DNA of 64,000 bases. Source: JAAYQU01 sp037441445. Its GTDB lineage: Bacteria > Bacteroidota > Bacteroidia > Bacteroidales > Salinivirgaceae. Location of the stretch: positions 1-64,000 of the forward strand of contig JBBISE010000009.1 in the NCBI GenBank assembly GCA_037441445.1, written 5' to 3'. Numbering within the stretch: position 1 is the stretch's first letter; each line of letters opens with the position of its first letter. The notes under the pieces were generated by a model. The model was not told where the DNA came from. It searched no databases and worked only from the letters and a program-made list of their open reading frames with translations. The position numbers and the translations under genes were made by a program. Positions 1-8,678 of the stretch are shown one piece after another.

Positions 1-150
1 AAGTGACGAATAATCAACAAATTGGGGCCTTTGGTCTAAAATATAAATTCATTAACATTTTTAGTGGTACCGATTATAAAAATATTCATTACCTTGCAAT
101 CTCTTTGAAACAAGCAAACAGACATAAACGTAACTCAAAACGGAAGAATT

Positions 151-840
151 ATGAAGAAGGTATTATTTTTAACAGTACTAACTGGCCTTTTCCTGGGAAC
201 AAATGCACAGGGAATAAAATTCGGCCTTCGTGGGGGCGTAAGCTCAACACAAGTGAAGATGACAGATGCCATCAAAGTTACCCGAGCCATTGATGGACAA
301 GACACCACATTTTTAGTGAACTTTGCTTCCAACACGCCCATGGGTTTTCATGGTGGGTTTTTTGCCCAGGTTTCTTTGGGTGGTCTTTTTATTCAACCCG
401 AATTTTTGTTTGCCACAACCGGTGGCGAGGTTAAAGTGGAAAGTGGCAACCAGGCTTTGTATGCTTTTAGCAAATCGGCAAAACAGCGTAACCTTCGGAT
501 TGATGTTCCGGTGCTGGTTGGAATGAAATTTGGCCCTGCCCGTCTTGGATTAGGCCCAGTGGCTTCTTTCAACCTGTTGAACAAAGACGAAGTGGCCGAC
601 ATCGTAAGTGAAGTAGCCGAAAACGACGGTCAAAGCAATACCGCCGAAACGTTGTTTAAAAAAGCGGTTTGGGGATTTCAACTTGGTGCAGGCCTCAATA
701 TCCTTGGTAAAATAGCCCTTGACGTAAAGTACGAATTTGGATTAAGCAAATTAGGCGATGGTTTAAACGTTGAAGGACAAGAGTATAAATTTAGCAAACG
801 TGCCAACCAGGCTATTTTCTCCGTTGGTTACATGTTCTAA
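151..840 (+). CDS. Outer-membrane beta-barrel protein (porin family, small barrel)
   Basis: Predicted 229-residue secreted outer-membrane protein. Residues 1-20 form a Sec signal peptide (MKK, hydrophobic core, cleavage near NAQG). The mature part opens with the glycine/aromatic pattern IKFGLRGGVS common in small Bacteroidota barrels and ends FSVGYMF, with the C-terminal Phe expected of proteins folded by the BAM complex. Amphipathic glycine-rich strands recur (LGLGPVASF, FQLGAGLNIL, LDVKYEFGLSKLG). No enzymatic motif is visible, so only the broad OMP-barrel family can be assigned and the role is unknown. It is a single-gene unit closed by a strong terminator 30 bases after the stop. Confidence 0.8.
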   Translation: MKKVLFLTVLTGLFLGTNAQGIKFGLRGGVSSTQVKMTDAIKVTRAIDGQDTTFLVNFASNTPMGFHGGFFAQVSLGGLFIQPEFLFATTGGEVKVESGNQALYAFSKSAKQRNLRIDVPVLVGMKFGPARLGLGPVASFNLLNKDEVADIVSEVAENDGQSNTAETLFKKAVWGFQLGAGLNILGKIALDVKYEFGLSKLGDGLNVEGQEYKFSKRANQAIFSVGYMF

Positions 841-869
841 CACAAAACGCCATATTTTTTATGAAAGCA

Positions 870-906
870 ACCGGATATCCTTCAATGGATATCCGGTATT
901 TTTTTT
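870..906 (+). terminator. Rho-independent terminator of the barrel-protein gene
   Basis: A perfect 11-bp stem (ACCGGATATCC at 870-880 and its complement at 887-897) encloses a 6-base loop TTCAAT and is followed by an A and a run of eight T residues. It lies 30 bases after the stop codon at 840 and 76 bases before ppk2, so it separates the two transcription units. Confidence 0.9.
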
Positions 907-981
907 GATAAAAAGTATCTGAAAATCAAGATTTGATCGTAACTTGGTAAGGCGTTTTCACAACAATTAAACACGTGAGTC

Positions 982-1860
982 ATGTCGAAAAAAGAGGAGA
1001 AAACCAAAAAGGAGAAAAAGCAAAAGAAAGTTGCTGACGATCCCACAGAAGCAATTAGAAATTACGAGGCCGTAGCCGATTTTAAGAAGATTGGCAAAAA
1101 AGAGTTTGAAGAAGAACTCTACAAACTACAGATTGAACTAATAAAACTTCAGGAATGGGTTAAAGCCAAAAAACTCAAGGTAGTGGTAATTTTCGAGGGA
1201 CGCGATGCTGCAGGAAAAGGAGGTGTTATTCACACCATTGCTGAACGGTTAAACCCCCGTTTTTGCAAAGTGGTGGCGTTGGGTGTTCCCACTGAGAGAG
1301 AAAAAACACAGTGGTATTTTCAGCGTTATGTTTCCTATTTACCTGCCGCTGGTGAAATGGTGTTATTTGATCGCAGCTGGTACAACAGGGCTGGAGTAGA
1401 GCGTGTCATGGGGTTTTGTACCGAAGAAGAGTACACCGAATTTCTGCGTTCGTGCCCCGAGTTTGAGCGAATGCTGGTCCGTTCAGGAATAACACTCGTA
1501 AAATATTGGTTCAGTGTTAGTGACGATGAACAGGAGCGGCGCTTTGCCGCCCGGAACGAGGATCCGGTTAAGCGTTGGAAACTAAGCCCAATGGATGTTG
1601 AATCGCGAAACCGTTGGGTTGAGTATTCAAAAGCCAAGGATGTAATGTTTGCGCATACGGATATTAAGCAAGCGCCCTGGTATGTTGTGGTGGCTGATGA
1701 TAAAAAACGGGCACGGCTAAACTGTATCCATCACCTGCTCAGTCTTATAGACTATGAAGATTTGACCCCGCCTCCCATAAAACTGCCGAAAAGGGTAATA
1801 GACAATTCTTACGTCAGGCCTCCCATGACGGATCAGAATTTTGTTCCAAACGTTTATTGA
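982..1860 (+). CDS. ppk2: Polyphosphate kinase 2, class I type (PPK2)
   Basis: Cytoplasmic enzyme that transfers phosphate between polyphosphate and nucleoside diphosphates. The 292 residues match the one-domain PPK2 length. A lysine-rich N-tail (residues 1-17) precedes the P-loop kinase core: Walker A at 72-81 (EGRDAAGKGG) and the Walker-B/lid sequence VLFDRSWYNRAGVERVMGF at 127-145. The later ERRFAARNEDPVKRWKLS segment is the PPK2 lid-side region. It has no operonic partner: a terminator lies upstream and the next gene is convergent, 7 bases after the stop. Substrate preference (ADP or GDP) cannot be read from the sequence. Confidence 0.93.
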   Translation: MSKKEEKTKKEKKQKKVADDPTEAIRNYEAVADFKKIGKKEFEEELYKLQIELIKLQEWVKAKKLKVVVIFEGRDAAGKGGVIHTIAERLNPRFCKVVALGVPTEREKTQWYFQRYVSYLPAAGEMVLFDRSWYNRAGVERVMGFCTEEEYTEFLRSCPEFERMLVRSGITLVKYWFSVSDDEQERRFAARNEDPVKRWKLSPMDVESRNRWVEYSKAKDVMFAHTDIKQAPWYVVVADDKKRARLNCIHHLLSLIDYEDLTPPPIKLPKRVIDNSYVRPPMTDQNFVPNVY

Positions 1861-1867
1861 AGACTGG

Positions 1868-3463
1868 TTAAAAGTCCCAGTAGAAATTTTGCAGCGACGT
1901 CCGAATGCCAAACGTTATCAGTTTTTGTTGACGTGTTGGCGTAGCGCTTGATTCATCCCTGATTTGAACGCCGGCATAAACATTCAAATTGTAACTTGGA
2001 TTTATTAAAAAGTGCGCCGTGGCCCGCATGATTTTCAGATTAACCGGCTCGGCCTGGAAGAAGTGGTTTCCATAGGGCTGTGAAAAGGTCGAATACGATA
2101 GAAACATGTCGTTGCCATAGTTCAGGTCAGCTGTATCGGATCCGTGCTTTGCGTAAACAAATTGCAATTCAACAGAAACCCTTTTGTAGCCATATCTCAG
2201 GAAAGAAACCAATTCGGCAAAGTTTGAACCCATTGGGTGCGCTAAAGGCTGGTTAAAGTGTGCGTAATTTGTCACCGGGTCGGTGTGAGAATACATAAAT
2301 GGGCGAACCACGTTCATTTCGGATTGGAAATCAAGCCTTTTAATTCGGAAAAGATCAAAGGTTTTTAGTCCGGCCTGTATTCCCCACTTGTTAGCATACC
2401 AACCATTGCCTTCTTTTAATTCGTTAAGTTTGAATTCATCGAGCACTACCTGTCCATACAAGGCTGTATTTTTAAATAGGGTTATTTTTCCCGAAGCCCC
2501 CACCAGTACATTATCGGGCGAACCAAGACTCCATTCTGTTGGACGCAGGTAGATGACCGGGTTGGCATATTGCACATCAAAACCCCGATGACCAAGGCTA
2601 TCGCGATTGTTCCACAGAACCGCCTCGAACAGGCTGATGTTTAACCACTTAGTGGCATTCCAGCTAAGATATTGAAACGCTCCCCATTTTTTTGTGTGGG
2701 CGACAATGTCGGGCATCCTATCACGAAGATGTTGGAATTGTGCCCAAAGGTTAACATATTTTATTTTCCAAACATCGGTGGTGATTTTAAAATAGGGGTA
2801 ACTAAATGAGTTGTCGGACAGCAATAAAGAGCGGTAGCCATCGCCAAAGAAATTTTTTCCAGTACCCAACTGAAAATTGAAAAATTTGGATGGAGAATAA
2901 GAAATGTAGGCTTCAGAAAAGTAATAGTCGAAACCACCTGGATTTTCTTTATAGGGTTTGGCAATCCCTTGTCCGGGTACAACCATTTGGGTTAGTGCAC
3001 CGATTCTTCCTCTCCGAAAATCGTTATAAACAGCCTGATTTTCTGTAAACTGCGAACCTATGGCCACCTTTTTACCAAGAGAAGCCCTGATGAAAACACC
3101 TCGCGAGTTTATCCAGCTGATTTTATCGAAATCATTGTCCCGGCCAACTTCAAAATGGATAATAGGGTCAATGGAAAAGGAAAATTGGTTTATCTCTTTT
3201 TTTATCAGGCTTCTATTAAAAACAATATCCCACATTTTTTTGGAAACGCCAATGCTGCAAAGGGTGTCAATGGAAACAATTGTGTCGGTATGGCTACGCA
3301 AATAGGGTTTTACCGATGTATGAAACAACGATTGCTTGTTGTATAAATACCTGTCGCTATATTGAAAAGTGTGGTTTAAAAGGCCAACTTGCTGAGCCTG
3401 AACGGAAACCGTAATGATAAACAGGCCCAATATACCAACAATGGTGAATTTGTTTATTTGCAT
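1868..3463 (-). CDS. Wzi/RemB-like outer-membrane protein, capsule-assembly family
   Basis: About 531 residues from the ATG at 3463, chosen because it starts a clear signal peptide (MQINKFTIVGILGLFIITVS, cleavage near VQAQ); a longer frame would overlap the upstream gene. The mature protein looks like a large beta-barrel: aromatic-rich amphipathic strands and a C-terminal NFYWDF. The segment LGTGKNFFGDGYRSLLLSD is a signature I associate with the Wzi-type capsule-assembly family and with flavobacterial RemB. Wzi binds capsule at the cell surface in enterobacteria, which fits its position as the last gene of the glycan locus, 22 bases after the WecA-like gene. Surface anchoring of the polysaccharide is inference. 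Confidence 0.7.
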   Translation of the reverse strand: MQINKFTIVGILGLFIITVSVQAQQVGLLNHTFQYSDRYLYNKQSLFHTSVKPYLRSHTDTIVSIDTLCSIGVSKKMWDIVFNRSLIKKEINQFSFSIDPIIHFEVGRDNDFDKISWINSRGVFIRASLGKKVAIGSQFTENQAVYNDFRRGRIGALTQMVVPGQGIAKPYKENPGGFDYYFSEAYISYSPSKFFNFQLGTGKNFFGDGYRSLLLSDNSFSYPYFKITTDVWKIKYVNLWAQFQHLRDRMPDIVAHTKKWGAFQYLSWNATKWLNISLFEAVLWNNRDSLGHRGFDVQYANPVIYLRPTEWSLGSPDNVLVGASGKITLFKNTALYGQVVLDEFKLNELKEGNGWYANKWGIQAGLKTFDLFRIKRLDFQSEMNVVRPFMYSHTDPVTNYAHFNQPLAHPMGSNFAELVSFLRYGYKRVSVELQFVYAKHGSDTADLNYGNDMFLSYSTFSQPYGNHFFQAEPVNLKIMRATAHFLINPSYNLNVYAGVQIRDESSATPTRQQKLITFGIRTSLQNFYWDF

Positions 3464-3485
3464 TTTAAGATAGAATTTTCTTTTG

Positions 3486-4547
3486 CTATTTACGTCCCTT
3501 AAAATGATTGATGAAGTTTGGAATACAAACAACAAGCAGGGCAACAATGAGTATTAGGGCGGCAAAAGTTTTAGCTCTAAACTCTTGAAAAACAAGAGCC
3601 ATTCCAATCAGAAATAAGGACGCCAAGGCCAGTATGGCTGTGGCTTGTAAATGAGTTAGCCCTAAATCAATTAGCAGATGATGCACGTGTCTTTTGTCGG
3701 GATGAAATGGCGATTTTTTTCGGTATATCCTTATAATAAAAACCTTTAGCATGTCAGCAAGGGGTAGTGCAATAAAACCAATGGCAACAACAGGTGAGAG
3801 TTTCAATTTAAACGCTCCTTCGTAGGTAGTGTTGACCTCAATAAACATAACAGCTAGAAATGCCAAAATGTAGCCCAACATAAGCGATCCGGTATCACCC
3901 ATGAAAATTTTGGCTGGAGTAATGTTGAAGCGAAGAAAGGCTAGCAACGATCCCACTAGGGCTGCCGCAAGAACGGTTAGTTGCATACTGACCTCACTGC
4001 CCTCTAGAAGCAGCCAAATGCTAAATGCTATTGATGAGATTATTGACGTTGTTGCACAAAGGCCGTCAATGCCATCAATAAGGTTTACCGCATTGATTAT
4101 GGTTAAAAAAACAAAAATGGTAAAGACTACACTTATCCAATACTGTATTTCGTAAATTCCAAAAATACCCTGAAAACCGGTTATTCGGACGTCTCCTAAA
4201 ATAACAAGCACCGATACAGATAGCAACAAGCCTAAAGCTTTGGTACCGGGTGCCAATGCTATGACATCGTCTTTCATCCCCATAAAAAAGATGAGTACCA
4301 TGGCAAACAGGAAATACTGTAAACTTGGAAAGGCCTCGAAGTTCGAAAACAAGATAAAGGACAGAATAAAACCCATGAAAATTCCTAATCCGCCAAGGGT
4401 TGGAACATTTGTAAAATGAGATGCTCTTTCATTGGGTTTTGCAACCAGGCCTTTTAAGCATGCAATTTTAATAATCACTGGAATTACAATGTGTGTAATT
4501 ATGAATGCAGTAAAAAAAGCAGATATTATGTTGATATATAGAATCAT
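3486..4547 (-). CDS. WecA/MraY-family polyprenyl-phosphate N-acetylhexosamine-1-phosphate transferase
   Basis: Polytopic inner-membrane enzyme (353 residues, about 10-11 helices) that loads a sugar-1-phosphate from a UDP-sugar onto undecaprenyl phosphate, the first lipid-linked step of O-antigen or capsule synthesis. Visible family motifs are the Mg-binding DD pair at 93-94 (GMKDD), NAVNLIDGIDGL at 152-163, the FMGDTGSLMLGY motif at 215-226, and the HxxHH-like sugar-recognition loop KRHVHH at 285-290, which favours a WecA-type GlcNAc-1-P transferase over MraY. It lies between the small-PGT priming transferase and the Wzi-like gene. A TAnnTTTG element at 4563-4570 may give it its own transcript. 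Confidence 0.9.
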   Translation of the reverse strand: MILYINIISAFFTAFIITHIVIPVIIKIACLKGLVAKPNERASHFTNVPTLGGLGIFMGFILSFILFSNFEAFPSLQYFLFAMVLIFFMGMKDDVIALAPGTKALGLLLSVSVLVILGDVRITGFQGIFGIYEIQYWISVVFTIFVFLTIINAVNLIDGIDGLCATTSIISSIAFSIWLLLEGSEVSMQLTVLAAALVGSLLAFLRFNITPAKIFMGDTGSLMLGYILAFLAVMFIEVNTTYEGAFKLKLSPVVAIGFIALPLADMLKVFIIRIYRKKSPFHPDKRHVHHLLIDLGLTHLQATAILALASLFLIGMALVFQEFRAKTFAALILIVALLVVCIPNFINHFKGRK

Positions 4548-4562
4548 ATTTTATTTTTTAGG

Positions 4563-4570
4563 CAAAAATA
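4563..4570 (-). promoter_or_regulatory. Candidate Bacteroidota -7 element before the WecA-like gene
   Basis: TATTTTTG on the - strand matches the Bacteroidota -7 consensus TAnnTTTG exactly and sits 16 bases upstream of the ATG at 4547, leaving a very short leader. I find no good -33 TTTG at the usual distance, so this is a tentative internal promoter. The rest of the 147-base gap (4548-4694) shows nothing else. Confidence 0.35.
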
Positions 4571-4694
4571 TAAATTTTGTTTGAAAGCTGTTCGTTTTAT
4601 TTTACGGTTTGACAAAGTTTTTATGCTAATGAATAAACAGGTAAACCAACGCTCTTGTTTTCTTTTACAGAACAGTTTTGATAATATTCTCATT

Positions 4695-5375
4695 TCAAGG
4701 TTTAACATTGAAAAAAGCCGGACGATGGGGTAATTTCTTCAGAATCTTATGCGGTAAATTACTTTCCGGGAAAACAATGACCCAAGCTGTCAGAAAAATT
4801 AGTTTCAAGTCGGTCCATACGGAGGCGTTTTGTTGATACCAGAGTTCTAAATCTCCCTTGTATGGTGCTATATGTTCTTCATATACAGCTATTTCATTTC
4901 CTCGGTGATGTGCCATTATTCCCTCCTCGTCCCTGAAAATTATGGATCCAATGCCCGTAATTCCAGGCTTGGCGTTGTATATAACTTCTTGAATGTGTTT
5001 GGGAAAACGATAAAAATCGGGTTCCATTTGGGGGCGTGGCCCTACAATTGACATGTCACCCCAAAGAACATTAAAAATCTGTGGGAGTTCGTTAATTTTT
5101 GTTTTTCTTAAAAATCGGCCAAAAGGAAAAACCCGTGGGTCGTGCTTTAGCGTTATGCTGCCGGTACCCAAGTTGGGGCTGTTTTTGAGCATGGTGGCGA
5201 ATTTCCAGATCAGAAAGCGTTGGTTTTTATAGCCCACCCGTTTTTGTTTGTAGAAAACATAATGTTCGCCTGTCAATAGTAGGATTATTATTACCGGAAT
5301 AAGCAGGGGCGACATCAAAATCAGCGCAATGAGCGATAGTAGAATGTCAATCAGTCGTTTAAAGATTTTGTACAT
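4695..5375 (-). CDS. Small phosphoglycosyl transferase (bacterial sugar transferase family, WcaJ/PglC-like)
   Basis: About 226 residues from ATG 5375, the start of the conserved MYKIFKRLIDI region and 13 bases past the upstream stop. One N-terminal re-entrant/membrane helix (residues 8-36) is followed by the cytosolic PGT core: WKF (57-59), the RKTKINELPQ motif (90-99) and GDMSIVGPRPQ (106-116). The family transfers a phosphosugar from UDP-sugar to undecaprenyl phosphate through a covalent aspartyl intermediate. In PglC the active dyad is Asp-Glu; here it reads Asn95-Glu96, an oddity discussed separately. Gene order legC - legB - PGT suggests it transfers the 4-amino-sugar made by the two preceding enzymes. 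Confidence 0.88.
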   Translation of the reverse strand: MYKIFKRLIDILLSLIALILMSPLLIPVIIILLLTGEHYVFYKQKRVGYKNQRFLIWKFATMLKNSPNLGTGSITLKHDPRVFPFGRFLRKTKINELPQIFNVLWGDMSIVGPRPQMEPDFYRFPKHIQEVIYNAKPGITGIGSIIFRDEEGIMAHHRGNEIAVYEEHIAPYKGDLELWYQQNASVWTDLKLIFLTAWVIVFPESNLPHKILKKLPHRPAFFNVKP

Positions 5376-5388
5376 GGCTGTGGTCGGT

Positions 5389-6609
5389 TTACATTTTCTG
5401 GTCAAGGCCTTTTCCGGTTTCAATATGATCGAAGTTGGGCAAATAGTTTTTCAAAACAGCCACAATAGCCGATTTTTCAACACTTGGGCTGTTAAATGTT
5501 TTTCGCAGCGCATCAACAATATTGTTAATTTCGTTTATGGGGCGTTTAATGGAGTTTTTTACTACTCCCAATGCGTTAAATGTTTGGTTATCCAGTTCTT
5601 CTCTTTCAGTAAAAAACTCTTCGAATGATTTTTCTCCTGAAGTGTCGGATTCGAAAAAGTAGATTGGGTAGGTTTTGGATTCCGGTGTAAGGCACAGTGC
5701 TTTTTCCCGTGCCTCGTCCTCGGTTTTGCATATATCAGGGATGTATCCCAGCGATTTAATCAGGTCGAGGGCAATTTCATCGAAAGGAATCATATCCTTG
5801 TCCGGATCGAGTTTTGGGAAAAATATATCGCCCGATTTTCCCAGAACGGAGGCTATCATGCACAATTCGCCCGACTCCTGTGGAGACACAAAAAACCGTC
5901 TGATTCCTTTGGGACAAGACCAGGGCTGTTTTTTCGAGAGTCGGTCGAGAAAACCAAGCGGAAGGCTGCCATTGGAAAAGGCAACGTTGGCAAACCGTGC
6001 CGTGGTTATGGGCATTTTGTCGGAATAGGCCATAATAAGTTCTTCCATCAGTTTTTTGCTGGCACCCATAATGTTTACAGGATTTGCGGCTTTGTCGGTT
6101 GACACACAAAAGAAGTGCTCGATGGACGTTTTTGACAGCATTTCAATGAGTCGTTGGGCTCTTAAAACATTGTTTTCGACCATGGCCTCGATAGAAAAAA
6201 TATCTTTTTCGCTGCGGACGTGCTTGTGAGCGGCAAAATTGGCGACGATGTGAAATGGGCCGTGATGGTTGAGTAGTTTTTCGAAAACCGGATCGGCAAA
6301 ATTGATGGGGTATGTTATAAAATCGACAGGGATGTTATACTGTGTTGAGCTGCGTAAGTCTCTCACCAACTCGGTTAAGCCATTTTCATTGATATCGACC
6401 ACAACCAGTTTTGCCACCTTGAATTTCAATATGGCTTTAATGTACCACGACCCAATAGTGCCGGCACCGCCAATAACCAAGACGTTTTTACCGTTTATTG
6501 CATTTTCTAATTGCGGGTTGTATTTTTCCAGATCCTGTGCAAGAAGGCCCTCAGGACGTTTGGTTACATATGTTGATATAAATTGGTTCAAATCAAAAGT
6601 TTGCTGCAT
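5389..6609 (-). CDS. UDP-GlcNAc 4,6-dehydratase-like SDR (LegB/PglF/CapD-related)
   Basis: 406-residue NAD(P)-dependent sugar-nucleotide dehydratase of the polysaccharide-biosynthesis SDR group. The Rossmann fingerprint GGAGTIGS is at 47-54 and the active-site region STDKAANPVNIMGASKK at 170-186, where the usual Tyr-x-x-x-Lys is replaced by Met-x-x-x-Lys as in membrane-free PglF/FlaA1/CapE relatives. It is predicted to make UDP-4-keto-6-deoxy-GlcNAc for the LegC-type aminotransferase 21 bases upstream. The C-terminal ~70 residues after the SDR core are not assigned. The order legC, legB, priming transferase is tight and probably one transcript. D-xylo versus L-arabino product configuration is not determined here; the LegC partner favours the D-series. 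Confidence 0.82.
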   Translation of the reverse strand: MQQTFDLNQFISTYVTKRPEGLLAQDLEKYNPQLENAINGKNVLVIGGAGTIGSWYIKAILKFKVAKLVVVDINENGLTELVRDLRSSTQYNIPVDFITYPINFADPVFEKLLNHHGPFHIVANFAAHKHVRSEKDIFSIEAMVENNVLRAQRLIEMLSKTSIEHFFCVSTDKAANPVNIMGASKKLMEELIMAYSDKMPITTARFANVAFSNGSLPLGFLDRLSKKQPWSCPKGIRRFFVSPQESGELCMIASVLGKSGDIFFPKLDPDKDMIPFDEIALDLIKSLGYIPDICKTEDEAREKALCLTPESKTYPIYFFESDTSGEKSFEEFFTEREELDNQTFNALGVVKNSIKRPINEINNIVDALRKTFNSPSVEKSAIVAVLKNYLPNFDHIETGKGLDQKM

Positions 6610-6630
6610 TTGTGTTGGTTTTAATGTGTT

Positions 6631-7800
6631 TTATTGTTTGCGGTATCCCGGAATAATTACGCTACTGGGAATATTCACGACCCTGTCAGCAAGCCATTCG
6701 GCATTTTCCAGATTGGCGCATTGGTATTGGCTGAACATGGGCAGCCGGTTCATTAGTTCCCAAATAGGGCGGGTCATAACGCCGTTTTGGTTTGTGTAGG
6801 TAAGAAACGTGTCGCGTTCTTCCCTGTTCTTTAAAATCAACACGTTGAGCCAGTAATTGGCCTCTGAATGCTCTGGCTCTGTAAAAAAATGAAATTCTGT
6901 TGTTTCGAAGAATTTCTTATAAACATCCGCCAATTCGCGTTTCTTCTTTATAAAACCGGGCAATTGTTCAATTTGGGCACAGCCTAAAGCCGCACTAAGG
7001 TTGGTGAGCCGGTAGTTGTAGCCAATATGATCGTGAACAAACTCCCAGGCATGGGGAACCTTAGCTTGTGTTGTCAGGTGTTTGGCTTTTTTAGCCAGGG
7101 ATTCGTTGTCGGTCAGAATCATGCCTCCGCCACCGGTTGTAATTATTTTATTTCCGTTAAAGCTCAGCGTTCCAAACAATCCAAATGTCCCGGTATGTCT
7201 GCTTTTGTAGGAGCTTCCCAGACTTTCGGCAGCATCTTCAACACAGGGAATATTGTAGTTGCGGCAAATTTCTACAATTTCGTTGATTCGCGCCGGATGC
7301 CCGAAAGTATGCATGGGAACACAGGCAGCAAAGCGGCACCCTGTTTTTTTGTTGTAGGCAAACCCATCGTCTTTCATCAGGGCATTTTCATGTAAAAATT
7401 CGGCCAGCTTAGTTGCCGATAGGCTCAAGGTGTCTTTATCAACATCGACAAAAACCGATTTTGCTCCGGTGTAGGAAATGGCGTTGGCGGTGGCAATAAA
7501 GGTAAGGGGTTGGGTAATGACCTCGTCGTTGGCTTGTACGCCGGCCAACATAAGCGAAATGTGCAATGCCGCTGTTCCATTCATAGCAGCTACGGCATAT
7601 TTGGCTCCGGTATAATCGGCACACGCTTTTTCAAATTTTCCCACGTATTCGCCCACACTCGAAACGAAGTTGGAATCCATGGCATCCATCAGATATTTTC
7701 GTTCGTTGCCAATGAAACGGGGATCGTGAAGCGGGATGAAATCGGAGGGCTCATGGAAGACATTGCGGATAAATTCTATTGTTGATTGGATTTGGCTCAT
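6631..7800 (-). CDS. LegC-family UDP-4-keto-sugar aminotransferase (DegT/DnrJ/EryC1/StrS)
   Basis: 389-residue PLP enzyme. Sugar-aminotransferase hallmarks are NGTAALH at 74-80, the PLP-contacting VEDAAESLGS at 187-196, and the Schiff-base lysine in LSFNGNK (K218) followed by a TTGGGGMI glycine loop. The N-terminal extension through FIPLHDPRFIGNERKYL matches the LegC subgroup, which aminates UDP-2-acetamido-2,6-dideoxy-D-xylo-hexos-4-ulose at C4. It starts a legC - legB - priming transferase run. A TATATTTG -7 element lies 49 bases upstream, so the module may be transcribed apart from the AbiE pair behind it. The final product could be a bacillosamine- or AADGal-type sugar. Confidence 0.87.
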   Translation of the reverse strand: MSQIQSTIEFIRNVFHEPSDFIPLHDPRFIGNERKYLMDAMDSNFVSSVGEYVGKFEKACADYTGAKYAVAAMNGTAALHISLMLAGVQANDEVITQPLTFIATANAISYTGAKSVFVDVDKDTLSLSATKLAEFLHENALMKDDGFAYNKKTGCRFAACVPMHTFGHPARINEIVEICRNYNIPCVEDAAESLGSSYKSRHTGTFGLFGTLSFNGNKIITTGGGGMILTDNESLAKKAKHLTTQAKVPHAWEFVHDHIGYNYRLTNLSAALGCAQIEQLPGFIKKKRELADVYKKFFETTEFHFFTEPEHSEANYWLNVLILKNREERDTFLTYTNQNGVMTRPIWELMNRLPMFSQYQCANLENAEWLADRVVNIPSSVIIPGYRKQ

Positions 7801-7848
7801 AGGTAAAAAGCGTTAGTAGTTATGTTTCGGACTCTGTTTTTTGTTATG

Positions 7849-7856
7849 CAAATATA
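7849..7856 (-). promoter_or_regulatory. Candidate -7 element upstream of the LegC-type gene
   Basis: TATATTTG on the - strand is an exact TAnnTTTG match, in the 65-base gap between the AbiEii stop and the aminotransferase ATG. No matching -33 TTTG lies 18-21 bases upstream, so strength is uncertain. It would give a leader of roughly 40 bases. Confidence 0.45.
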
Positions 7857-7865
7857 GTTTTAAAG

Positions 7866-8672
7866 TTATACTAATCGATTATTGTCAAAACCCAATTCTT
7901 CAACGAATTCTTTAAAATGATTGATTTTATGTGTACTTGAACTGTGAAATACCAAATGCTCAAAATCTTTTGATTTATGCTTCAAATCTACGGATTCCAA
8001 CAATTTTATTAGGTTGCTTTTTAGGCTGGAAAAATCGTTTATTCCACATTGCTTCTCTAAAAAGTCGAAATTTGGGTTGGTTTGTGCCAATAAAAACATG
8101 ACATCGTAAAAGTCTCTTCCTTTGTGTCGTGAGAGTAGTGCGGATATTTTCATTGCACATAGCACGTCGTCTGATGGAACTGGAAACGTAAAATATAATC
8201 CGCACCCTTTTATTGTGGACATGGTATGATTGTAGGTAATAAGTTGATCCTGGCTTTCAATTTTTATTAAAAAACGTTCTTGTTTGTATCCCGAAAGACC
8301 CAACTCAAATAATAGTTCAGGAAAATAGAGGCTTCTCCTAAATGCTTTTAGTTTATCGTTCTGTTTATCATGTGTTTCAACATGAAATCCCGTCCGTTTG
8401 AGAAATTCAATAATTCCATTTGTCATAGCAATGAAATCATCGTTCGATAAATTTTTACAATCAAAATCAAGGTCTTCCGAGAATCGGTCAATACCTTTAA
8501 CGAGTCTTAGATTTGTGCCCCCAATGAATACAATTTTTTTTACAAAGACTGTCGTTGTGAGGTAATCGAGAATAAGAAGTTGTATATACTCTTTAACAAT
8601 ATATTTTCTGTGTGCGGGATTATTCCACAAATGGGGAGGAAAAAAGGGCTTTAATTGTTCGGGGTGCAACAT
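7866..8672 (-). CDS. AbiEii/AbiGii-family nucleotidyltransferase toxin
   Basis: 268-residue member of the AbiEii nucleotidyltransferase-like toxin family. The catalytic signature FIGGTNLRLVKGIDRFSEDL runs from residue 49 to 68 and is followed by DF; it contains the GG-Tx-LR motif and the paired acidic residues of DNA polymerase-beta-type nucleotidyltransferases. Known AbiEii toxins act in type IV toxin-antitoxin and phage abortive-infection systems, in some studied relatives by modifying tRNA. The AbiEi-like partner ends 6 bases upstream, the standard antitoxin-first order. The pair sits inside the polysaccharide locus, between the DUF218 genes and legC, and probably serves as a phage-defence passenger. 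Confidence 0.88.
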   Translation of the reverse strand: MLHPEQLKPFFPPHLWNNPAHRKYIVKEYIQLLILDYLTTTVFVKKIVFIGGTNLRLVKGIDRFSEDLDFDCKNLSNDDFIAMTNGIIEFLKRTGFHVETHDKQNDKLKAFRRSLYFPELLFELGLSGYKQERFLIKIESQDQLITYNHTMSTIKGCGLYFTFPVPSDDVLCAMKISALLSRHKGRDFYDVMFLLAQTNPNFDFLEKQCGINDFSSLKSNLIKLLESVDLKHKSKDFEHLVFHSSSTHKINHFKEFVEELGFDNNRLV

Positions 8673-8678
8673 GATGTA

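Noticed and set aside
5389..6609. PseB or CapE duplicate
   Set aside because: The active-site blocks (AAHKHVRSEKDIFSIEAM, STDKAANPVNIMGASK) and the LegC partner point to the LegB/PglF side, although product configuration is not proven.
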